A stretch of 44,529 bases of DNA from a bacterium (GTDB taxonomy: Bacteria; Desulfobacterota; Desulfocorpusculales; Desulfocorpusculum): positions 1 through 44,529 of the forward strand of contig JBBFLE010000022.1 in NCBI GenBank assembly GCA_037481695.1, read 5' to 3'. The notes beneath the pieces were generated by a model. The model saw nothing but the letters and a program-made list of their open reading frames with translations, made no database searches and was not told where the DNA came from. The translations under genes and the position numbers were made by a program. Shown here one piece after another: positions 26,312 to 34,638 of the stretch (the stretch's first letter is position 1; each line of letters starts with the position of its first letter).

Positions 26312-27295
26312 TCAGGGCAGATTCAGATCCGAAGGTTCAAAGCCGGGTATGTTCTCCACCAGATAGACTTTGATCTTCTTCTTTAGCCTCTCTTCCAGCT
26401 GCCGTACCCTTTCCCTGGAGATACCCCACTTGCTGCCTATCTCCTGAAGCGTCACAGGAGTTTCGGCCAGAAGCCTGTTGTCCAGGATGTCCCTTTCTTT
26501 GTCGTTGAGTTGCTCTCTTATTTCACGCAGCTTTTGGTGGACCTGCTCTCTTAGCTGAGCGTCGGCCAGAAGGGTTTCGGAGCTTTGCTCCTGGGAGGCC
26601 AAAAAGTCCTTCTGGGTATAGCGGGAGCCCTCCTCCAGTGGTGTGTCTAGGGAGTACTCCCAGCTACCCATCCTCTGGTCCATCTCGATGACCTCATCCT
26701 CCCTCACCTCCAGCTTTTCGGCTATGAGACGGGGGGCGGGCTCAAAACCCAGACTGTCCAGCCTGTCTTTTTCCTTTTTGAGATTGAAGAAAAGCTTTCT
26801 TTGGGCCTGGGTGGTCCCTATTTTTATCAGACGCCAGTTGTCCAAAATGAACTTCAGGATGTATGCCTTGATCCAGTAAGAAGCATAAGAGGAGAGCTTC
26901 ACCCCCCTGTATGGGTCGAATTTTCGCACAGCCTGCATGAGTCCCACGTTTCCCTCCTGGATCAGATCCAGAAGGCTTATCATCCAGTTCTTGTGGAACT
27001 CCATGGCGATCTTTACCACAAGCCTAAGATTGGACGTGATCAACTGGTAAGCGGCCAGCTTGTCACCATGTTGCTTGTAACGAATGGCAAGCTCCTGTTC
27101 CTCCTCACGGGAAAGAAGCGGATATTTTTGAATCTCCTGCAGATAAACCCTAAGAGGGTCATATTCCACCAACGCCCCATCCTCGGGGCGCACCACAAGA
27201 TCCTCTTCCAGCTCCAAGGAGGGTTCCTCCTCCTGGGATTCCTGAACTTGAGATTCAAGAGGCTGCAAAACCTGGTCTTCTGCTTCCTGTATCAT
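26312..27295 (-). CDS. rpoH: RNA polymerase heat-shock-type sigma factor RpoH
   Basis: Sigma-70 family factor, 327 residues from the chosen start. An acidic disordered N-terminus is followed by region 1.2/2 (YDPLRVYLQEIQKYPLLSREEEQ), the core-binding and promoter-melting region (LIQEGNVGLMQAVRKFDPYRG), the diagnostic RpoH box QRKLFFNLKK, and region 4 with WGISRERVRQLEERL. The open frame extends to 27409, but a clear -35/-10 promoter lies inside that extension, so the ATG at 27295 is the start consistent with transcription. It is next to a second sigma factor gene in the same direction. Confidence 0.92.
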   Translation of the reverse strand: MIQEAEDQVLQPLESQVQESQEEEPSLELEEDLVVRPEDGALVEYDPLRVYLQEIQKYPLLSREEEQELAIRYKQHGDKLAAYQLITSNLRLVVKIAMEFHKNWMISLLDLIQEGNVGLMQAVRKFDPYRGVKLSSYASYWIKAYILKFILDNWRLIKIGTTQAQRKLFFNLKKEKDRLDSLGFEPAPRLIAEKLEVREDEVIEMDQRMGSWEYSLDTPLEEGSRYTQKDFLASQEQSSETLLADAQLREQVHQKLREIREQLNDKERDILDNRLLAETPVTLQEIGSKWGISRERVRQLEERLKKKIKVYLVENIPGFEPSDLNLP

Positions 27296-27337
27296 TGCTT
27301 TGACCTGTGCCTCAGAAGAGTTCCAGCTATTTCTTGG

Positions 27338-27367
27338 ACTATAGCAGAGACCAGGCTCGGGTGTCAA
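27338..27367 (-). promoter_or_regulatory. Housekeeping sigma promoter of rpoH
   Basis: On the minus strand TTGACA (27367-27362) is separated by 18 bases from TATAGT (27343-27338). This predicts transcription from about 27331 and a leader of some 35 bases before the ATG at 27295. Confidence 0.68.
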
Positions 27368-27473
27368 AAGAATGGATATGCCATGGTTTTGATGCGCCAG
27401 GTGATCCAATGAACCTGCCTGCCTCCTCTCTTATGGCAACCCCCGTTTTCAGGCCAAACAAACCGAAACCTTT

Positions 27474-28475
27474 TCAGTTTCCCAACCAGCTCAATTTCCT
27501 AAGCGCCCTGGCCTCTATCTGACGTATCCTCTCTTTGGTCAGGCTGAAGAGCTGGCCTACCTCTTCCAGGGTGTGGGAGCTGCAAAGATCAATTCCGTAT
27601 CTTAGCCTCAATATCACCTCGTCCCTCAAGGGGAGACTCTGCATGGCACCGCGCAGTTTCTTCTTTAGATCTTCCTGAATAATCCTTTGCTCAGGAAGAG
27701 GTTCGTTCTCCTCTGGTGTAACCTCCTGCAGGTCCATACCGTCTTCTGTCATGGGAGCATCCAGAGATATGGGCTCCTTCATCACCTCGCGCAGCATCGC
27801 CAATTCTGGATGTTCTTCCATGGGCTCAAAACCAAGGCCCTCTTCTTCTGTGGCCAGGCTCTCTTCTTCTGCTGCTAGGCTTTGCTCCCGCTGAACTCCA
27901 CGAACATATTGCTGATATTTTTCCACCATGTGAGTGGGGATGCGTATGAGCTTTCCATGTTGCTGAATGGCTCTGAGCATGGCCTGCCTAATCCACCAGG
28001 TGGCGTACGTGCTGAATCGGTAACCCAATCTGTAATCAAACTTCTCCACGGCCCTTATGAGCCCTATGTTGCCCTCCTGAACTAGGTCCTGAATGGAAAG
28101 CCCTCTGCCCTGGTATCTGTTGGCCAGGAAGACCACCAGTCTCAAATTGGAGGTGATGAGCTTTTGCTTTATCTCTGCGGCCTCCCTCTCCAGAGCTGCT
28201 CTTTGTCTTTCAAGGCCAGAGTCCTCTTTCTTTTCCATTTGGCCAAGCAAAGCCTGGATTTCCTCCAATCTGCGGAAAAGCTCCATGCTCTGGGCGTGTG
28301 GAAGAAGAGGCACCCCGTTGACCTCCCTCATGTATTGCTGGAGACTGTAAGCAGAGGTGGCTGAGTCTTGCTGCAAGATACCAAGGCCTACTTCAGAGGC
28401 TTCTGTAGAACTATCTTCCCAAGCCTCCAGGCTCTCCAGCTCCGTCAATGTCTCTGCCATCAGAGTGCTTTTCAT
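27474..28475 (-). CDS. RpoD/RpoS-like group 2 sigma-70 factor
   Basis: 333 residues. Regions 1.2 to 4 are present: [24 protein letters not shown], the core-binding [17 protein letters not shown], region 2.4 [18 protein letters not shown], the HMVEKYQ segment of region 3 and the C-terminal helix-turn-helix [20 protein letters not shown]. The size and lack of region 1.1 fit an RpoS-like stationary or stress factor rather than the primary RpoD. A small acidic internal repeat ([15 protein letters not shown]) interrupts region 3. ggagg precedes the ATG by eight bases. It lies upstream of rpoH. Confidence 0.9.
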   Translation of the reverse strand: MKSTLMAETLTELESLEAWEDSSTEASEVGLGILQQDSATSAYSLQQYMREVNGVPLLPHAQSMELFRRLEEIQALLGQMEKKEDSGLERQRAALEREAAEIKQKLITSNLRLVVFLANRYQGRGLSIQDLVQEGNIGLIRAVEKFDYRLGYRFSTYATWWIRQAMLRAIQQHGKLIRIPTHMVEKYQQYVRGVQREQSLAAEEESLATEEEGLGFEPMEEHPELAMLREVMKEPISLDAPMTEDGMDLQEVTPEENEPLPEQRIIQEDLKKKLRGAMQSLPLRDEVILRLRYGIDLCSSHTLEEVGQLFSLTKERIRQIEARALRKLSWLGN

Positions 28476-28728
28476 TTTTCGGCCTCCCGGGGTCCAGATT
28501 ACCTTTCTCTCACCCCACTAATTAGACGTCTCAGAGATCCCCAGGATTCGGATAACAAAAATCATCTTTCCCGTTAGTGATCCAAAAGCAGATCATGGGT
28601 CCGGACAGTCGGCCTGGAGGCTTGAGTCCCAAGACTACGAGAACGTTTGGAACTTCATGTGCCCTGTGTCTTGTTGGGGGAGGCTTTTTCCCTGGACTTA
28701 GTCGTTGGATTCTTTGGGTCGGGCAGGA

Positions 28729-29931
28729 TCATCCCAGTTCTGCCATCATGTGGCTCAGAAGAAGCCGGGCCCTATGGCGGAAGGTGTGGCGCGAGAGTAC
28801 CTCTTTTCGGGCCAGATATGCCATCTGGGAGGCCTTGGCCGGGAAGTCAAGGCAGCGCCTTTTGGCCTCCAGGGCCTCATCCAGACTGCGAAAAGCCAGA
28901 ACCCTATCTGGACCTCCCAGAATTTCTTCCAACTCGGGAGACCATTCGGCCACAATGGGGCGGCCGCACAGGGAAGCATCAAAGATTCTCTGGGATAGCC
29001 CCCCATGTGATTGAGGCTGTCGCAATTCCAGGACAAGAGAGCCATTTAGGTACACTTCTCTAAGCTGCGGCCCGTACCTAACGGGGCCGAGGTAGGGCAC
29101 CTCCTTGAGCAACCCGGCCCAGCGCGGATCTCCGAACAAGGCTCCCTGGGGTCCAAGCACCTTTTCCACCACCTCCACCCTTTTCATCCTGCCTGCTTTG
29201 TGAAGGCAGCTTTTCACCCAGAGCCGCCAAAGCGGGTCCCTTCTGACTTGCTCCTGAGGCTTTCCTCCCAAAAACTCAGCCTGCTGCCATGCCATCTCCT
29301 CCATGGGGATCTCCATGTGAGTCTTGTGGATGCTCCAGAGAGCCTGGGCCGCATCCTGTATGTGCGGGCATGTTCTGGCAACCTCTTCCAGAAATGGATT
29401 GGGATGACAGGTTGAACCCACAAAGACCCCTCCTGGAAAGCGCCATTGCTCCGGCCGCCTTTGGGGATGAAAAACCGAGGGATCCGAGGCCAAGGGCAGG
29501 TGTGTCACAGGCAAAGGCCCATGGTGGGAAAAGAGCATGGAGAGGGCCCTGTCCCAACAAAATGCCAGGGTCCAGTTGGGATCGCAGGAGTCCGGAAAAC
29601 CATAACCCTCTGGGTGATCCAGAAACCAGAAAACCCAGGGGATGGCCATGGTGCCCTGGAGATCCCTCAGGTGTTGAGCAAACTTCGGGTCTGCCCCCAT
29701 ATCCAGGGCCAAGACCGCCTCGGGCTCTCTCCTCTTGGGCCAAAGGCAAACAAGACCCGGAGATTCCATTGCGTCTTTGACAGAAATCTCCTCAACCAAT
29801 ACTCCCAGTTGCCTGAAGCTGTTTACCAGGGATGAATGGATGGAGGGAAGCACCAGTCCCTCGGGTCTTAATGCCAACAATCTAACCCGGTAACACCTAG
29901 GCAATAGCCTGATCCCGGCTGAAAAAGGCAT
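28729..29931 (-). CDS. CgeB-like glycosyltransferase
   Basis: 400 residues in the COG4641/CgeB style of GT-B enzymes: an N-terminal strand RVRLLALRPEG, an LALDMG/VFWFLDHPEG segment in the first domain, VFVGSTCHPNPF at the domain junction and a C-terminal SQRIFDASLCGRPIVAEWSPELEEILG donor site. CgeB-like proteins glycosylate proteins or lipids (e.g. flagellin, spore coat); the substrate here is unknown. The ATG has no clear ribosome binding site because a strong hairpin ends three bases upstream; an internal TTG near residue 18 is an alternative start. It stands alone, away from the other glycosyltransferases. Confidence 0.8.
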   Translation of the reverse strand: MPFSAGIRLLPRCYRVRLLALRPEGLVLPSIHSSLVNSFRQLGVLVEEISVKDAMESPGLVCLWPKRREPEAVLALDMGADPKFAQHLRDLQGTMAIPWVFWFLDHPEGYGFPDSCDPNWTLAFCWDRALSMLFSHHGPLPVTHLPLASDPSVFHPQRRPEQWRFPGGVFVGSTCHPNPFLEEVARTCPHIQDAAQALWSIHKTHMEIPMEEMAWQQAEFLGGKPQEQVRRDPLWRLWVKSCLHKAGRMKRVEVVEKVLGPQGALFGDPRWAGLLKEVPYLGPVRYGPQLREVYLNGSLVLELRQPQSHGGLSQRIFDASLCGRPIVAEWSPELEEILGGPDRVLAFRSLDEALEAKRRCLDFPAKASQMAYLARKEVLSRHTFRHRARLLLSHMMAELG

Positions 29932-29934
29932 GCA

Positions 29935-29963
29935 GCCGGGGCCTCAAAAGCCCCGGCCTTTTT
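29935..29963. terminator. Strong hairpin with T-run (+ orientation)
   Basis: gccggggc and gccccggc form a perfect eight-base stem around ctcaaaa, followed by cttttt in the plus direction. In the minus direction the T-run comes eight bases after the stem and lies within the start of the CgeB-like gene. It may end the 62-residue protein gene transcript or mask the start of the next gene. Confidence 0.7.
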
Positions 29964-29980
29964 CTTCGAGGCGGGCCGTA

Positions 29981-30169
29981 TCAGCTCTCTTTGGACTGCT
30001 GGAGCTTGTCCTTGATCTCATCTATCCCGATATAGATGGCCAAGGCCCCTCCCAAGACCAAAACCAGGGGAACCGCACCGGCCAAAAGTTGGACAAAGTA
30101 ACTCCACCAAACAACCAAGAGGACCACTCCCAAGATGGTAGCCACTATGCCGCCCACCAATGCCGCCAT
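29981..30169 (-). CDS. Small two-helix membrane protein
   Basis: 62 residues with two hydrophobic segments (GGIVATILGVVLLVVWWSY and VPLVLVLGGALAIYIGI) and a charged C-terminal tail (DEIKDKLQQSKES). An excellent ribosome binding site (aaaggagg) precedes the ATG, so it is very likely a real gene. No domain with known function was recognised. A strong hairpin lies about 20 bases after its stop. Confidence 0.8.
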   Translation of the reverse strand: MAALVGGIVATILGVVLLVVWWSYFVQLLAGAVPLVLVLGGALAIYIGIDEIKDKLQQSKES

Positions 30170-30439
30170 TTCTCATCCTCCTTTCCTACGCACCGAGTGT
30201 TTGACCTCTCCCGGAAAAAGACCAATTACGGCTATTCTAACGAGCCCCGGACAAATTGCAAGATCAGAATCCAAAAAAGAAACGGCTATGAGGCTATGGG
30301 CCTGGCATGGGCTTGAGGGAAGGGCTCTGAAAAATGCCAAGCTCAAACAAGGCAAGCCATATGGACAGGTTGGATATTGACTTTTGGACTCACTTGAAGT
30401 AAGTGATAAGAACTATTTGATAGATTAGGAGATTTTGTT

Positions 30440-31846
30440 TTGGATAGCATGTGGGCTTCGTGGAGGAGGGCTTTGCAGGCCGCTTCTTGTGCCGGTGGCT
30501 GGGCCTGGTGTTTTTTTCTGGGGATTTTCTTGCTGCTTTGGCCCCAATGGGCCATGGGGGAGGCCAGGGTGTTGGGGATTCGTAGCTGGTCTTCCCCATC
30601 ATGCACCAGAGTGGTGGTGGATCTCTCTGAGGAGGTGAGCTTCAAGGAAGCCCTCGGGGAAAGGGAAGCCGAGTTGGTGTTGGAGTTCAAGGCGGTGTTA
30701 GCCCGCATGGAACCAGTGCAGAAAATTCAAGACAGCCTGGTGGCCGGGGTGACACTCAGCAGCACCGGCAATGGTACGGTCCTGCTTAAGCTCAGGAAAA
30801 AGAATCCTTCGTTTCGTCACACAGCCTTTCTGCTGCCTAGGGTAGATGGGCGGCCGGTGCGCCTGGTGGTGGACATTGAGAATCCTTCTGCCGGAAGAAT
30901 GTTGCAGGAGAAAAGAAAGGCAATCCAGACAGAGAAGGGTGCCAAGGCCAAGGTGGTGGTCATAGACGCAGGACACGGCGGAGAGGACCCGGGGGCTGTG
31001 GGCTTTCGGGGCACTTACGAAAAACACGTTGTTCTTGCCATAGCCAAGGGGCTACAAGAGAGGCTCAACCAATCCAGGGGTGTCAGGGCATTTCTCACCA
31101 GGACAGGTGACTACTTCTTGGGCCTTCGCCAAAGGGTGGACATGGCAAAGGAGTACGGTGCGGATCTTTTCATCAGCATACATGCTGACTCATCTCCCAA
31201 TTCTTCCACAAGAGGAGCATCTGCTTACTGCCTCTCTCTCACAGGAGCCACAGACGAGGCTGCCAGGATTTTGGCCGAAAAAGAGAACTCCTCTGATCTC
31301 ATAGGTGGTGTCAAGCTAAGCGCAGACCACGACCTCAATACAATACTGGTGGACATGGTCCAGACACAAACCATAAACGACAGCTTGAGGCTGGGGGGGC
31401 TGGTGTTGGGTTCTCTCCAGACAATTCAAGATCTCAAGTTTTCCAGCCCCAAACAGGCTGGTTTCAGAGTGCTCAGGGCCCCGGATGTGCCATCGGTTCT
31501 GGTGGAGGTGGGGTTCCTGAGTAATCCGGAAGAGGAAGCCAGGCTCAAGAATCCCACTTTCCAGGCCCGGCTCGCCCAGGCCATGGCAGAGGCTGTATGT
31601 AGGTTCCTGGGCATGGATGCGGCTCAGCCCTTCTTGGTAAAAGAATCGTTGAAAGAGCAGCCCAAGTCCTTGTCTTCAAAGGAAAGCAAGCTACGCGCTC
31701 CCAAAAAGGAGCACGTGGTCCAGCCCGGCCAGACCCTCTCGGCCATCGCCACCATGTACAATACCAGTGTTCGTGAGCTCAAGTCCCTGAATCACATCCA
31801 GGAGCCTTCCCTGCTTCGCCCCGGACAAAGAATCGCCATTCCATGA
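30440..31846 (+). CDS. N-acetylmuramoyl-L-alanine amidase with AMIN and LysM domains
   Basis: Periplasmic peptidoglycan hydrolase that splits the amide bond between MurNAc and the stem peptide, usually at division. A hydrophobic export signal at about 20-40, an AMIN-like beta region (46-150), the zinc amidase domain (172-393) with H179 (DAGHGG), E194 and H248 (ISIHAD) as ligands and E356 (VEVGFLSN) as catalytic acid, and one C-terminal LysM (424-468, QPGQTLSAIA...LRPGQRIAIP). The TTG start has aggag at an eight-base spacing; the ATG three codons later is too far. Order and size match AmiC-like enzymes of Desulfobacterota. Confidence 0.93.
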   Translation: MDSMWASWRRALQAASCAGGWAWCFFLGIFLLLWPQWAMGEARVLGIRSWSSPSCTRVVVDLSEEVSFKEALGEREAELVLEFKAVLARMEPVQKIQDSLVAGVTLSSTGNGTVLLKLRKKNPSFRHTAFLLPRVDGRPVRLVVDIENPSAGRMLQEKRKAIQTEKGAKAKVVVIDAGHGGEDPGAVGFRGTYEKHVVLAIAKGLQERLNQSRGVRAFLTRTGDYFLGLRQRVDMAKEYGADLFISIHADSSPNSSTRGASAYCLSLTGATDEAARILAEKENSSDLIGGVKLSADHDLNTILVDMVQTQTINDSLRLGGLVLGSLQTIQDLKFSSPKQAGFRVLRAPDVPSVLVEVGFLSNPEEEARLKNPTFQARLAQAMAEAVCRFLGMDAAQPFLVKESLKEQPKSLSSKESKLRAPKKEHVVQPGQTLSAIATMYNTSVRELKSLNHIQEPSLLRPGQRIAIP

Positions 31847-31868
31847 TGCCACGGGGAGTTTCCTCTCA

Positions 31869-32801
31869 TCACCAGGGCTCAAGAAATCTAAACCTTTGTC
31901 TGGAGTCCAGGCGATGCAGGCCCGCTTCTTTGGCCGCATGAAGGGCCTCCGTGAACTCCTGTGGGGAAATTCTTCGTGAAAGATCTGGTTGTGAATGAGA
32001 TTCCCCGCATGGCCGCCACTGGTCCATGACATTGATGTATGTGTTTGTGGAAATCTCCCGGGCAAGAAATTCCATCACCTCCTTGGTTTGGGACAAATCG
32101 TTGGGCATGACAAGGTGTCTCACCAAAAGGCCCCGTACGGCTAAGCCCCTTTGATCCAAAACCAGGTCCCCTACCTGGCGGTGCATCTCTCTTATGGCAT
32201 CTTTTACCACCTGAGGATAATCAGGAGCCCGACAAAGCCTTTGGGCCACCGAGGCATCCAAAAACTTGATATCGGGCATATATATGTCCACCACCCCTTC
32301 CAGAAGCCTAAGAGTTTCAAGACGATCATAACCTCCGGTGTTGTAGACCAGAGGCACCTTCAATCCCAGCTCCACTGCCAGGGGCAGGGCCTCCAATATT
32401 TGGGCAACCACGTGGGAAGGGGTGACAAAATTTATGTTGTGGCACCCCCGATCTTGAAGCTGTACCATCATACGAGCCAGCACCTGTGGGCTCACCTCTT
32501 CCCCCAGACCCTGGTGGCTGATCTCGTAATTCTGGCAGAAGATGCAAAGGAGATTGCAATGGGTAAAGAAGATGGTTCCCGACCCCCCTACCCCCACCAA
32601 AGGAGCCTCTTCCCCGAAATGGGGGTTGTAGCTCGATACAACCGCCCTTTGGCCCGTGCGGCAAAAACCCCTTTGGCCAGCTGTCCTGTCCACCTTGCAC
32701 ATTCGAGGGCACATCTGGCACGAACCAAGGGCCTCTTTGGCTTGCCTAGCCTTCTGCTGAAGAATACCCTTGCGGTAAAGCTCAATGTACCCAGGCTCCA
32801 T
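31869..32801 (-). CDS. PflX-like radical SAM protein (COG1313)
   Basis: 310 residues. Radical SAM cluster motif C82-x3-C86-x2-C89 (HCNLLCIFCQN) and a preceding cysteine group (C28, C31, C35, C47) typical of PflX-like proteins of unknown substrate, distantly related to pyruvate formate-lyase activating enzyme. The rest follows the family (PDIKFLD, RHLVMPNDLSQT, NVMDQWRPCG). Two ATG starts six codons apart each sit behind gaggcagc because the start region is duplicated; the inner one is used here. It converges with the amidase gene. Confidence 0.88.
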   Translation of the reverse strand: MEPGYIELYRKGILQQKARQAKEALGSCQMCPRMCKVDRTAGQRGFCRTGQRAVVSSYNPHFGEEAPLVGVGGSGTIFFTHCNLLCIFCQNYEISHQGLGEEVSPQVLARMMVQLQDRGCHNINFVTPSHVVAQILEALPLAVELGLKVPLVYNTGGYDRLETLRLLEGVVDIYMPDIKFLDASVAQRLCRAPDYPQVVKDAIREMHRQVGDLVLDQRGLAVRGLLVRHLVMPNDLSQTKEVMEFLAREISTNTYINVMDQWRPCGESHSQPDLSRRISPQEFTEALHAAKEAGLHRLDSRQRFRFLEPW

Positions 32802-32819
32802 GCTGCCTCGACCTCCCAT

Positions 32820-33203
32820 GCTGCCTCTACAAATCCAAACCTCCCACAGTGATCATACCTCAAAAACAGAACAATCCCCAGTAAGATAAGGCCTCTCGCA
32901 AAGTTGGATCCCCCTTTATGCTTTTTTCTGACTCGGCTTCCCCGGCTCGGATGACTGAGAATCTCTGCCTTGATCCAAAGTTGTAAATCTTGGCATAGGA
33001 GCCCTGGCATGGGTATGTTCTCTTGCCAGGGCTGAAAAACCAGATCCCTTTTTTGACAGGAAAAGGCCTTGGCCCAAGGGATCTGGGATGAAGGGTTTTT
33101 CGTGTCTTGTTGACTGCGAACCAGCATTTGATCTAATGTCTTGGGAGACCACGGGGTTGTCCGCCCGGGGTCAACTGCAAAAAAAAGAAGGAGGTAAAAG
33201 GCC
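32820..33203. other. Divergent intergenic region
   Basis: Non-coding between the radical SAM gene (leftward) and the LUD gene (rightward). A candidate promoter for the latter lies at 33110-33137. A 179-codon minus-strand frame overlaps here but has no domain and runs into the radical SAM gene; it looks like a shadow. Confidence 0.5.
33110..33137 (+). promoter_or_regulatory. Candidate promoter of the LUD-domain gene
   Basis: TTGACT at 33110-33115 and TCTAAT at 33132-33137 are 16 bases apart; each has one mismatch to the housekeeping consensus. Predicted start near 33144, about 60 bases before the TTG start codon. Confidence 0.42.
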
Positions 33204-33851
33204 TTGCTGGATGCACATCAGAATTCCTGGAACGAAAAGGTGGCTCGCAAGATCATAGCCGAGCTGGAAAAGCGCCGCATGGAAGGCAGCTATGCTCCCA
33301 GTGCAGCTCAGGCCCGCAAGGAGATCCTGGCAATGATTCCAGAGGGATCCTCGGTATACAGGTGCGGATCCATGACCCTTGTGTCCATGGGATTTTGGGA
33401 GGAAGTGGCCAAGATTCCTGGAGTTAGACTGATAGACCCCTTTGAACCCGGTCTCTCTCCGGAAGAATCGCTGGAGAGAAGAAGACAGGGGCTCCTGGCA
33501 GACATACTCGTGACCAGTTCCAATGCCGTGACCCTGGATGGAAAGCTGGTGAACCTAGATGGAATGGGAAACAGGGTGGCTGCCATGATCTTCGGGCCCA
33601 AGAAGGTGATCCTGGCCGTGGGCATGAACAAGGTGGTGGCCGATGTAGATGCAGCCATGGCTAGAGTCAAGCATTACTCGGCCCCTGTTAATACCATCAG
33701 GTTGGGTTTCAAGAACCCCTGTTTGGAGACCGGTCTTTGTGCTGACTGCCGCTCACCACAAAGGATCTGCAATGCCTGGACTGTGATCCAGAATCAAATG
33801 ATCCAGGGGCGTATCCACGTGAAACTCATAGGGGAACACCTGGGTTACTGA
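33204..33851 (+). CDS. LUD-domain (DUF162) protein
   Basis: 215 residues of the LUD family, to which the lactate-utilisation proteins LutB/LutC (LldG) belong. Typical segments are SVYRCGSMTLVSMG, ADILVTSSNAVTLDGKLVNLDGMGNRVAAM and GPKKVILAVGMNKVV. A C-terminal cysteine set (NPCLETGLCADC..SPQRICNAW) may bind metal and marks the short stand-alone subgroup. No LutA/LutB partner is nearby, so its role in lactate metabolism is unsupported here. The TTG start has a perfect aaggaggt at eight-base spacing; the ATG nearby is out of frame. Confidence 0.88.
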   Translation: MLDAHQNSWNEKVARKIIAELEKRRMEGSYAPSAAQARKEILAMIPEGSSVYRCGSMTLVSMGFWEEVAKIPGVRLIDPFEPGLSPEESLERRRQGLLADILVTSSNAVTLDGKLVNLDGMGNRVAAMIFGPKKVILAVGMNKVVADVDAAMARVKHYSAPVNTIRLGFKNPCLETGLCADCRSPQRICNAWTVIQNQMIQGRIHVKLIGEHLGY

Positions 33852-33900
33852 GGAAGTGTGCCGTGCACCCTTGTGAGCAGTACCTGGAGGAGACCCCAGC

Positions 33901-34278
33901 CTAGTCCCCGCAGGCCACGGCAGCCTTGAGGGCGTCCTCTGCGGAGCCCATGGCGTTTTCCGCTTCGATGCGAACCTCTTCCAGCCCGGAAGCCTGTAGT
34001 GCCTTGCGGGCATATTTGAGGGTCTCCTCTGCATAGGCCTCGGCATCAGCGCAACCGCACCTGGAGGCTGCCTTGAGGGTGTCTTGTGAGGCCTTGAGCA
34101 GATTCTGAGCGTACAGGCGGGCCTCATCCATGGAGTCCACGTTGTAGAGCCGCTTAGCATGGCTAAGTGCGTTGGCCGCAAACTCCTCGGCCTTGGTGCA
34201 CTGCTCCTGGGTGTGTGCATTCTGGCTGCATGTCAGAAAAAAGAAGAGCCCCACAACCCAAACGCTTGTTGCTTTCAT
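33901..34278 (-). CDS. Secreted small helical protein with two 46-residue repeats
   Basis: 125 residues. A signal peptide (KATSVWVVGLFFFLTCSQNAHT) is followed by an alanine-rich helical body. Two adjacent 46-residue units, the first starting AEEFAANAL and ending AASRCG, the second starting AEAYAEETL and ending AAVACG, align without gaps at 16 of 46 positions, cysteines included. This is like the helical DUF4398 proteins in style, but no family was identified. The ATG has ggggga upstream. Probably periplasmic; function unknown. Confidence 0.75.
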   Translation of the reverse strand: MKATSVWVVGLFFFLTCSQNAHTQEQCTKAEEFAANALSHAKRLYNVDSMDEARLYAQNLLKASQDTLKAASRCGCADAEAYAEETLKYARKALQASGLEEVRIEAENAMGSAEDALKAAVACGD

Positions 34279-34638
34279 CTCTTCCCCCAAAGGCTTATCT
34301 TAGAGGGCCGACCCACCCACTCGGTGGGCTCCGCCCCCTGGCCCGAAGGCCAAAAGGAGAATACCCTCACCCAAAGGTGGTTGCAAGGCTACAGAGCCTC
34401 ATCTTGACAACCACCTGGAATTCACCCCCAACTGGCCCCCATCATCTGATTTGGGTATCAGAAACACTGTAGGTTGCAAGAGCCGTTTCAGGCCAAAACC
34501 CGGGTTCTACAATCTGGAACTGAGATGGGTTTGACCCTGCAAGAGCATAAATGAGGATATTGTTACATGGCAAAGCTCCGGGGGTGTCACCTCCATGGGC
34601 TGATGATCCGGGCCAGGCTAGGATCACTTCCGGGTATT
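34279..34638. other. Intergenic region without gene
   Basis: Lies upstream of the small helical protein gene and downstream of the hydrolase gene, both leftward. A six-base stem (cccacc / ggtggg, loop cactc) at 34312-34328 stands about 35 bases before the small gene's start codon. No T-run follows. No other feature seen. Confidence 0.4.

Noticed and set aside
28577-29014. 145-codon plus-strand frame opposite the CgeB-like gene
   Set aside because: It lies almost wholly antisense to a well-supported gene and contains no recognisable motif.
30376-30425. Possible promoter (ttgact ... taagtg) before the amidase gene
   Set aside because: The -10 matches poorly and several alternatives are equally weak.
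32588-33127. 179-codon minus-strand frame upstream of the radical SAM gene
   Set aside because: It overlaps the start of that gene in another frame and shows no family features.
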